This document shows, one piece after another, positions 55,366 through 64,000 of a stretch of 64,000 nt of DNA; within the stretch, counting starts at the first letter, position 1; each line of letters begins with the position of its first letter. The translations under genes and the position numbers were made by a program. This DNA is from Luidia sarsii (Eukaryota > Echinodermata > Asteroidea > Paxillosida > Luidiidae). Under the pieces are notes generated by a model. The model had not been told where the DNA came from. It saw only the letters and a program-made list of their open reading frames with translations, and searched no databases. The DNA lies in assembly GCA_949987565.1 (NCBI GenBank), contig OX465110.1, forward strand, positions 1,212,233 through 1,276,232, written 5' to 3'.

Positions 55366-57755
55366 CTGCTTCTCCCTCTCTCTCTCTCTCTCTCTTCCTC
55401 TCTCTCTCTCTCTCTCTCTCCATCTCTCTCTCTCCATCTCTCTTTCTCTCCTCCCCCTCCCCCCTCTCTCTCTTTCTCTCTCTCTCCCTCCCTCCTCCCC
55501 TCTCTCTCTCCCTCTCCCTCTCTCTCCGTCTTCCTCTCTCTCTCTCCTCCCCCTCTCTCTCTCTCCTCCCCCTCTCTCCTCCCCCCTCTCTCTCTCCCTC
55601 TTCCTCTCTCCCCCCCCTCTCTCTCTCTCTCCCTCCAACCCTCTTCCCCCTCTCTCCTCTCTCTCCCTCCCTCCCTCCCTCCCTCCTCCCTCTCTCTCTC
55701 CCTCTCCCTCTCTCTCCCTCTTCCTCTCTCCCTCTCCTCCCCCTCTCTCCTCCCCCCTCTCTCTCTCCCTCTCTCCCCCCTCTCTCTCTCTCTCCCTCCA
55801 ACCCTCTTCCCCCTCTCTCTCCTCTCTCTCCCTCCCTCCTCCCTCTCTCTCTCCCTCTTCCTCTCTCTCCCTCTTCCTCTCTCCCTCTCCTCCCCCTCTC
55901 TCCTCCCCCCTCTCTCTCTCCCTCTCTCCCCCCCTCTCTCTCTCTCCCTCCAACCCTCTTCCCCCTCTCTCTCCTCTCTCTCCCTCCCTCCTCCCTCTCT
56001 CTCTCCCTCTCCCTCTCTCTCCCTCTTCCTCTCTCCCTCTCCTCCCCCTCTCTCCTCCCCCCTCTCTCTCCCCCTCTCCCCCCCTCTCTCTCTCTCCCTC
56101 CAACCCTCTTCCCCCTCTCTCTCCTCTCTCTCCCTCCCTCCCTCCTCCCTCTCTCTCTCCCTCTTCCTCTCTCCCCCCTCTCTCTCTCTCTCCCTCCAAC
56201 CCTCTTCCCCCTCTCTCTCCTCTCTCTCTCTCACTCCCTCCCTCCTCCCTCTCTCTCTCCCTCTCCCTCTCCCCCTCGCTCTCTCTATCTCCCCCCTCTC
56301 TCTCTCTCTCCCTCTCTCTCTCAGCCAAGATTTTTTCTGACATCCACACACACTGTGCCTCTTTCCGTCTGTCTCCCTCTCTCCTCTTCCTCTCACACTC
56401 TCTCCCTCACCCCCTCTCTGTCCCTCCTCTCTCTCCACTTTCTCTCCCACTGTCTCTCCCTCTCTCTGTCTCCCTCTATCTCTATATGTACCTGCCTCCC
56501 TCTCTCTGCCTTATGTCTCTTTCCCTCCTTCTCCCCTCTTCTTTCTTTCTCTCTTTCTTTCCCTATGTCTCTGTCTCTCAGTTCATCTCTGTCTCTCTCT
56601 GCCTCTCTTCTCTATCTCACTCTCTATGCCTCCTCTCTCTGCCTTGATCTGTCTCTTGCCCTTTCTCTCTTCCTCTTTCTGTCTCCCTTTTTTCTTTTTC
56701 TATGTCTCCATCTGTCACTTTTACTCTCTCTGTTCCTTTCCGTCTCTCCCTCTCTCTCATCCTCTCTCTTTACCTCTCTCTCTTTATCTCCCACTCCCTT
56801 CACCTCTCTATCTCTCCCATTTCTGTTCTCTCTCAAACACTCTCTTTGCCCTCACACTCTCTCTTTGCCCTCTCTCCCTCTCTCTCTCTCTTCGCCCTCT
56901 CCCTCTCACCACTCTCTCTTCTCTCTCTTTCTTCGCCCTCTCTCTTCCCTGTCTCTCTCTCTTTGCCCTATCCCCCTCTCTCTTCTCTCTCTCTCTTTGC
57001 CCTCTTGCTCTCTTTTCTTCCCCCTCTCTCTTTCTCTCTCCCTCTCTTCTCTCTCTCCATCTCTCTTCTCTCTCTCCCTCCCTCTTCTCTCTCTCCCTCT
57101 CTTTTCTCTCTCTCCATCTCTCTTCTCTCTCTCCCTCTCTCTTCTCTCTCTCCATCTCTCTTCTCTCTCTCCCTCCCTCTTCTCTCTCTCCCTCTCTCTT
57201 CTCTCTCTCTCCATCTCTCTTCTCTCTCTCCATCTCTCTTCTCTCTCTCCCTCCCTCTTCTCTCTCTCCCTCTCTCTCCTCTTTCTCTCTCTCTTTGCCC
57301 TCTTGCTCTCTTTTCTTCCCCCTCTCTCTTCTCTCTCTCCCTCTCTCTTCTCTCTCTCCATCTCTCTTCTCTATCTCCCTCCCTCTTCTCTCTCTCCCTC
57401 TCTCTTCTCTCTCTCCATCTCTCTTCTCTCTCTCCCTCCCTCTTCTCTCTCTCCCTCTCTCTTCTCTCTCTCCATCTCTCTTCTCTCTCTCCCTCCCTCT
57501 TCTCTTTCTCCCTCTCTCTTCTCTCTCTCCATCTCTCTTCTCTCTCCCTCCCTCTTCTCTTTCTCCCTCTCTCTTCTCTCTCTCCATCTCTCTTCTCTCT
57601 CTCTCCCTCTCTCTCTCCCCCTCTCTTCTCTCTCTCTCTTTCTCTCTTCGCCCTCTCGCTCTCTTTTCTCCCCCCCCCTCTCTCTCTTTCTCCCTCTCTC
57701 TTCTCTCCCTCTCTCTCCCTCTCTCTTCCCTCCCTCCCTCTCTCTCCTGTTTCGG
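55366..57755. repeat. 2.4-kb pyrimidine tract with two higher-order repeat domains
   Basis: Nearly pure C and T on the plus strand. In 55600-56220 the marker CCAACCCTCTTCC recurs at 55635, 55798, 55950, 56100 and 56196. In 57040-57600 a roughly 60-bp unit with CTCCATCTCTCTT and CCCTCCCTCTTCTCT recurs. TTGCCCTCTTGCTCTCTTTT occurs at about 56996 and 57294. Open frames of several hundred residues here are Ser/Leu/Pro or Glu/Arg/Gly artefacts. Confidence 0.95.
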
Positions 57756-58236
57756 CCGCTCTCTGCAATGTACCGTAAGATTCATACAAGCTGACTGAAA
57801 TCCGTTAAAGTGTGAAGTTGTATACACACATCGGGTCCCGTCTCGCTGTCACTATAAAAGGCCAAAGGGTCCCCGGACGATGTCCTGTCTTCACTCAATG
57901 CTAACATTACTCCACATGAAAAAAAACCACCGCAATTACAGTCGTGTAAGTACATGCACATCATTCAAGTGAAGACGTCTTATGCCAAATAATATTTGGT
58001 GCTTCAGCCGCTGTCATTAAAATGAAAATCAAGAGAGATAAGAGGAACTGACATTTTGAATTTTTTTTTGATCAGAGGAGGATCTTTTTCAAGTGCCTTT
58101 GAGAAAGGTTCCGCACGGTGGAAATGTCAGTCCCTATCAAGTGGTCAATTTTGGATCATTCCCGTCGGTAACTGTAAGCAGTTTGAAACATCTTTATATA
58201 AATTCAGTTGTCAATCATGTCGCTTCATGAAACCTT

Positions 58237-58360
58237 CGGCAGGCAATCGGGCAAAGCACTGAGCATGCAGAGCTGAACTGCCCACTACATCAGTCAGCTC
58301 AGGCCCACACCTTCATTGAATTACATTCTCGTCAAACATCATATTATAATCATGAAACTC
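58237..58360. repeat. Dispersed repeat B copy 2
   Basis: GCAAAGCACTGAGCATGCAG, TTGAATTACATTCTCGTC and AAACATCATATTATAATCAT pair with copy 1 at 47951. Confidence 0.6.
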
Positions 58361-60129
58361 GATGTCCGATTATGTGCACGGCAAGATTCTCAACGATCCT
58401 CCACAGTTTTCGAGTTCCTAGAATTTCACTTCAAAGATTTTATTCTAAGCACAAGCAATTCCATGTCAATGATTCAATTCAGCTTTGGCCAGGCCTCGCA
58501 ACTGAACCGCAAACCATGGCTTGTAAGAATCCTTCAAGATTGCGACGTCGAGAGGAGTGGAAAGGTTATTGCCCTCAGAAAAGTTCATGCAGCACCTGAA
58601 AACGAAGAAATATCCGTGCAGGAATTCTGTGTGTCAATTTCCCTTTTCATTTGCAATTTCGTGGATTGCAGGGACAAATGGAAATCAATTACCTGACAAA
58701 TGTAAGTGACGTAAGACAAGATACTTACAATGGGCAGTGATGTATACATTTATATCACCATTGAGGATGAAGATTGCAGTTGAAGCGATGAGAGAGTGTA
58801 CACGCGTGACTCTGCAAGCTTTATTTTTACAAACTTCGGCATTTACGATCCTCGTTTGAAAAGGCATGGTTGGGACTGCTACCGGTATATCGCCGACGGC
58901 GATAGCTTTCTGCTTTTTAGAAAGCACCATCCTTGATCGAAACATCAATGAAAAACCGCTCTTATTTCTGCGATTGCCCTGCCGTTATGCCGTCTAGAAT
59001 TTCTCTAGAATTTCTGTCTAGAGTGTAAAAGATTATCGCCAGCACTAAACCTTGAGAATAATCCATCACAACTGCCTTAAGGCAATTCCACGGTGACTTA
59101 CGCTACATGTTAAATGACTTTGACTTATTCCTTGATCAATCATTCTTGAAGGACTCAATGAACAAATGTGTAGATGGAATGAGTAAGTACATGTTATTGT
59201 ATACCTCTTAAGAATCCTTGAAATTCATGCATACGTATGTATTGTACAGAGTATGTACATGTACATGTACATGTATGCGAAAAAAATAAGACGTTACAAA
59301 ATTGACACCAACCCATTTATAAAGAAACAAGACTCTTTTTTTCTTTTTGGTCCATAATTTGTTTTCTTGTATTTTCATGAGTTACAAAGTCTCAATAAAA
59401 CTGGTGATTGACATCAGGTAAGATACTGTACATGTACATGTACATGTACATACACCTGGGTCCAGAATTGCTGTGTTTCAACTCACTGCATACATTGTAC
59501 ATGTACATCCCAATTTGTCATGCCTGCCAAGTTATCATTATCATACATGTACAGTACTAGTTGTAGCCACAGGGGTTTTGAATATCTGATTAAGATCCTT
59601 AATTGCTCATCTGGCTTCAGATTAGCATAAAATGACTGTTCAGTGGGGCCGTGTGGACCCAATCTACAGGTACGATCAGAGTCGTCTGTCGGTCGGATAC
59701 CGCAAGCCAATCTGTGAGTGCTGTATAAGACTGCCCCCCGAGGGCCCAATCAAGTGAGGATTGAGTCGACGTGCAATTGTTTTCGCTGACCCACGGTCAT
59801 AGTTTGTCATCACTCGCACCGACTGGCCTTGTCTGGTCATGGGAAAATGGCGGGGTGTTTAACGAGACTGACCACAAGTAGCCAGCTCTATCTTCAGAGA
59901 TGGTTCCAGCTGAATATCCATTCATTTCTTTTCCTCAAATGTTTTATTCATTTTTTTAATGAGGACAATATGCTTCTTTCTCAAATGTCCTGTAGGATTA
60001 AAACAACAGGCTCCTTCTTAAGATTTGAAGCCATTTAAGTTAAGAAGCAGTTTACAACACATTTCTATTACTCCATGTAAGCTTTCCATCGACTGCTCTG
60101 AACAGCAAAGCGAACAAAGAGCAATTCAT

Positions 60130-60292
60130 ATCTTAAAATTTAGTGGGCCTGACGTTTCGATCCTAGCAGGACCTTTCTCAAAGGCAGAGAAAGGTCCTGC
60201 TAGGATCGAAACGTCAGGCCCACTAAATTTTAAGATTAACATTTTGGCAATTTTAGTCAGTAAGCAGTTTGCAACGTTTTTGTATATCACCT
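60130..60292 (+). mobile_element. Hairpin-SINE family copy, intact, with 14-bp target duplication
   Basis: Perfect 49-bp arms (60131-60179 and 60187-60235) flank a 7-nt loop. A tail of about 57 nt follows, containing TTTTAGTCAGTAAGCAGTTT and ending TATATCACCT. AAAGAGCAATTCAT occurs directly at 60116-60129 and 60293-60306. A 14-bp duplication is typical of LINE-driven retroposition and longer than those of DNA-transposon MITEs. It has no coding capacity. GTTTCGATCC in the arm resembles a pol III B box but is not a full match. Confidence 0.85.
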
Positions 60293-63283
60293 AAAGAGCA
60301 ATTCATTTTTTTTTATTCTCCAATCTCAATGTTTTCAAAATGTTCACGGAACAGATGAACTGCATCAATCGATTGAATCCAAACAACCCCAGTTCAACCA
60401 CAGAAAACCTTCAGATTTAAATCCATGCTATCCATTTGATTCATGCGGTCAAAACCAGTCCATTAATTAATTATTTATGCAAATAAATGTATTTGTATAT
60501 TACCATTTTAATACCGCCTCAGAGAGATAAAAAATGACTAACAGCCGGACCTAATATTTTCCAAGCAATAATATTTTCCAAGGACAATTCTGATAAAAAT
60601 ACTAACTATTACAAACTGAGCCATTGTACACATTACGTTCACTGCTAATATCAGTGGCTGTACAATACCATTGGATAAACAATGTACATACATACTGTAC
60701 ATCAGTATTACACTCAGGAAGAGATGGACTTCTGTGTGTTCTCAAACACAAGTATTAGGTATATTTAAAGAACGTGATCCCATGATTTGAATTTTTTTCC
60801 ATGAGACTTGTGGTAGATTTCCCCCAAACCCTTTGCAACTTCCCGCCAATCGTCAGACAATTATGAGTGATGCACTGAAAAACAACAAATCATGACTATG
60901 AAGGATTATTCATCGTACATGTAGGTTGATTTACGATGGACAGTTAGGCTTCGTGAAAACGAAACCTACACGCATTATAAACATTCTCCTCAAAATAATG
61001 ATTTTTTTTTTAAGTGCACTGAACCGACCTACCTATAATGCACTACCCTAAGCCTCTGTACTGTAATTGGAGGATTTGGGAGCATTGTACATGTACCGGT
61101 AGTTGAGGGGGATTGATAGGTATGGGGTGTGGATTTCAAAGACGATCACCTGACAAAGCCTAAAAGGAAATTGGAAGGATTTACAGGGAATTTTCTTTTT
61201 TTGGACGAACCAAAGATTTTTACACCAAGATGATCTTCTTACGACATATTTTAGAGGGTTTAATTTGAAGATTTGTGGTGCTTTCAAAATGTCATAAATC
61301 AGGATAAAATCTGAATGAATCTTATCAGATTGCAAATAAAAACCACCTTACGAATGAGGCTTGGATCCTAGAGTATGAGTCTTCAGAGATCTTATCCAAA
61401 TTTGATGAATATTGATGGGACATATGAAATCAGAAAACAAAAATATCAATAGAAAAATGGACGATACAGCTCGACAGCATCAATGTCCCTATACGATCAT
61501 CGCTTCCCAGAAGTCGTCCAAAAGACATCTCAACGAGCAATTTCCAAAAGACCCGAGGAAAACAAACCACCTCAATCTGGATAGATACACGACAGAGACG
61601 TCTCCGAGTTTGGGCAGTCTAAACACGCCGGTCCTTGCCAGCACGTAAGACGTAAGTCTACGATTCCCAGGTGACAGGAAGCACCCTATTATTCTCCGCT
61701 TCATCTGACATGACAAAACACGGTCAGGACATGCTCACAAAAAAAAACAAAGACAGAAAAAAAGGAGAGCTCCCATCGAGATAGGACGGGATGAAATCAA
61801 AGATTTATACAAAAAAACAGTTGGGTGCCTTGGGGTGAATTTGAAAAAAAAAAAAATTGAAACTCGAGTTGTTACGCTCCAAGGTGATACAGGGGAGGGA
61901 CATTTGAGGACCCGTTATCTGAAATTTGTGAGAGCCCTGGGACGCATTTTCTAGGAGAAGTGTGTCGACCACGCACTGCCGTCATGCCAAGGTAGACTCT
62001 AACTCCCATCCTACACACACAATGTATATAATCAGGGCCTAGGCTACATCAACCGGCAATTCTTTCACAACCTCATCACGGCCCACGGCAATATGTTCCC
62101 ATGTATTTTGCATGGCTCCGTTGCCTGGTACATGTAGTTGGGTTGTTTTGGGGTTTTTTTTCCCCTCTCGCTTTCTTCCTTTTGAAGTCATGAAATATTC
62201 AGTATTGTTTCGCCGGCCACTACTGTACATGTACACGTACCGCCCACCCTCTCTCTGGCCTCCCATACCCGTTGAGATTTGGTCGGTCGCCAAGGCATCA
62301 ATATCGCAGGCTGCCGGTCAAGGGAATGAGAGTGGCGAATGACCGTCAACAACTAGCGTGGGAGGGAAACGACTTTCAATTTTTATTTTTTTTCCAATTT
62401 TATTTTATTTTTCTCAGGGCCATTCCCAACAGAGCATCATAAGCTCAACGATGCTCAGAATTCCTCAAAAAGGAGAAAAATCAATACCCTTTAGATGATG
62501 AGCCAAGTCATCTCCTCTCCGTTCCGACAACAATGTCAGTGGCCAATATCCAAGCAGCGCTCCTTTCAGAACCCACTCTAATGACCAATAACACTGTCAA
62601 CAATGTACAGGGCCCGGAATTACGATCCTAGCAGGACCAACCATCAATCCGCCCCGATCCCCAATACTTCCCCAAATTGAATTCATTTGGATGATTACAA
62701 AAAAAAATAAAAAATCTTGGAGGTTCTGAGGATGTAAACAAAGTGGAGATGGAGAGGCAAGGAGAAACCGAAGACAGATAGACTGGTTCTGTGGAAGACG
62801 ATGACAAGATAGACAGGGGAGAAGCCTAGGAACTAGATTTCACTTTGCTGGGAGGTCGTCCCTCAAATGGCCTCAATCCTTCCTCACTGCAGGCTTCTAA
62901 TGCATTTTAATTCCGCCCGTTCCTCCGTGCGTCCGTCGACCAAAAACACGTGGCTTCCTGCGAGTCCAGGCGTGCAATGCCCTGCCTAGTCGGTCTGTCG
63001 GATGCTCTGAATGAGCCACTAATTGCCTAATTGCCAAATCGCATCAAGTCACCATTAGGCGTCCTAAGCGCTCAGCCCTCACTTTCTTTGGGGTACATAA
63101 TGAGAGTGGAAGTGATTTAATGACGGGTACAATGTACCTCCACTCCTATCCAACTATCCCTTTCCTGTCCTAGCTTACAAAAGAGGAAGACAAAAACACA
63201 GCATCATACCGGTATCTCCCATCTCCCACTGGGCTCTGAAACAAAAAATACTAGCGACCATACGCAAGCTTAGGAAGGAAAAC

Positions 63284-63412
63284 GGTGCATGTTGCAAACT
63301 GCTCACTGAACCCCCCCCCAAAAAAAAAAAAAAGAAAAAAAAAAAAAGAAGAAGAAGCAAAACTAAAAAATGGGTGTAACATTTTTATCCTAGCAGGACC
63401 TTTCTCAAAAAC
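63284..63412 (-). mobile_element. Hairpin-SINE family fragment with A-rich insert
   Basis: TGTTGCAAACTGCTCACTGA, then a C-run and A/G-rich stretch, then TCCTAGCAGGACCTTTCTCA. Diverged. Confidence 0.5.
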
Positions 63413-64000
63413 AGAAAGACAAGGATAAAAGCACAAATTTTTATAGAAAGGGAGTGCAGTAATCAATACAACAAATGAAGATATCATTTGCTTTGTTCTT
63501 GAACTTTCAGCAGAGCTGCCCAACCTTTCTGTGGTCCTATTTAAAACAAAAATGACAAGAAATCACTGACACTGAATACAGTAAGGTAAATCATTGATGT
63601 ACACTGTATCATTTCCCTTTTTCAGTTGTTTTTAACTTCAACAGCAATCAACTTCATGGGGGCACATGCAACCTTGTTTATTTCTACAAGAACATTATCA
63701 ACTAAATTTGGATGCGAAAAAATGTGAAAAAGGGTTCTTTTTTGGAGTCTACTGGACCAATGGCTAATTTAACGAATCAGAGATGAGCGACTTCATCTTG
63801 GTAGGATTAAAAAGCTCCGGGTCAAAGCTCTCCCCATTATTAGATAAGTTTTCTGTAACCTGCTCATGTGCACTGCGGCGTACAAAGTGCTTTTTTAAAT
63901 GGCACTCATTCCACGTCATTTCCTAGTTTGTCAACCACTTTGGATGATGGGATTAATCGGCTGGGTGTTTCCAAAGGCATGCCTGGATTGGAAGTGCTGA

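Larger units (their letters stand above)
52155..64000. other. Region upstream of the first seen syntrophin exon, probably an intron
   Basis: No PDZ-type or other coding exon recognised. Contains a tRNA-SINE, TTGA array, ACATGT cluster, 2.4-kb pyrimidine tract, repeat B copy 2, an intact hairpin-SINE and otherwise AT-rich unique DNA (57760-59200, 60310-63280). The tract 61400-62000 has no recognised feature. Confidence 0.55.

Noticed and set aside
55090..57827. Open frames of up to 855 residues rich in Ser/Leu/Pro or Glu/Arg/Gly
   Set aside because: They are translations of the CT/GA simple-sequence block; several frames on both strands are open at once and composition follows the repeat.
58316..58696. 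126-residue plus-strand frame overlapping repeat B
   Set aside because: Its start falls in a dispersed repeat and no known motif is visible.
1..64000. CRISPR arrays, operons or bacterial insertion sequences
   Set aside because: Tandem repeats here have no unique spacers of uniform length, and all recognised genes are spliced animal genes.

Overview
This is nuclear DNA from an animal. Genes are cut by many GT-AG introns, intergenic DNA is rich in microsatellites and small dispersed repeats, and there are no operons or bacterial signals. The protein sequences look metazoan. The repeat style (dense ACATGT/TGTACA tracts, tRNA-derived SINEs, many short inverted-repeat elements) suggests a marine invertebrate, perhaps an echinoderm or another invertebrate deuterostome. 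That placement is inference, not proof.

Three protein-coding genes were found, all on the minus strand, so they read from right to left. (1) At 238-23005 are the first four coding exons (130 residues) of a FHOD-type formin. Its third intron is 19 kb long, and the gene continues beyond the left edge. (2) At 29658-36535 is a complete 13-exon gene for ADCK5, an atypical kinase-like protein of the UbiB/ABC1 family. The joined exons keep frame throughout and give 583 residues. (3) At 44521-52154 are the last five coding exons (347 residues and stop) of an alpha/beta-type syntrophin: the second half of PH1, then PH2, then the syntrophin-unique C-terminus. The PDZ domain and N-terminus were not found in the remaining 11.8 kb and probably lie beyond the right edge. 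A possible extra exon at 27232-27288 has a splice phase that would let it serve as an alternative first exon of FHOD.

Region by region: 1-19 kb is the large FHOD intron, filled with ACATGT repeats, two purine-rich tracts, tRNA-SINE copies and a Tc1/mariner-type MITE. 19-23 kb holds FHOD exons 3 to 1. 23-29.6 kb is mostly unique sequence with possible regulatory DNA. 29.6-36.5 kb is ADCK5, whose introns hold at least five kinds of small repeat. 36.5-44.5 kb is intergenic or 3'-UTR sequence. 44.5-52.2 kb is syntrophin, with a 600-bp array of a 12-bp repeat directly downstream of an exon. 52.2-64 kb is probably an upstream syntrophin intron, with a (TTGA)n array and a 2.4-kb pyrimidine tract.

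The three genes share no obvious pathway. FHOD formins build actin bundles and sarcomeres, syntrophins link the dystrophin complex to signalling proteins, and ADCK5 is a predicted mitochondrial protein. The most unusual item is a dispersed family of about 160-bp units, each made of a near-perfect 44-49 bp hairpin plus a tail of about 57 nt. Two copies are flanked by 14- and 11-bp direct repeats and a third by a shorter 9-bp one, which suggests spread by retroposition rather than as cut-and-paste MITEs.
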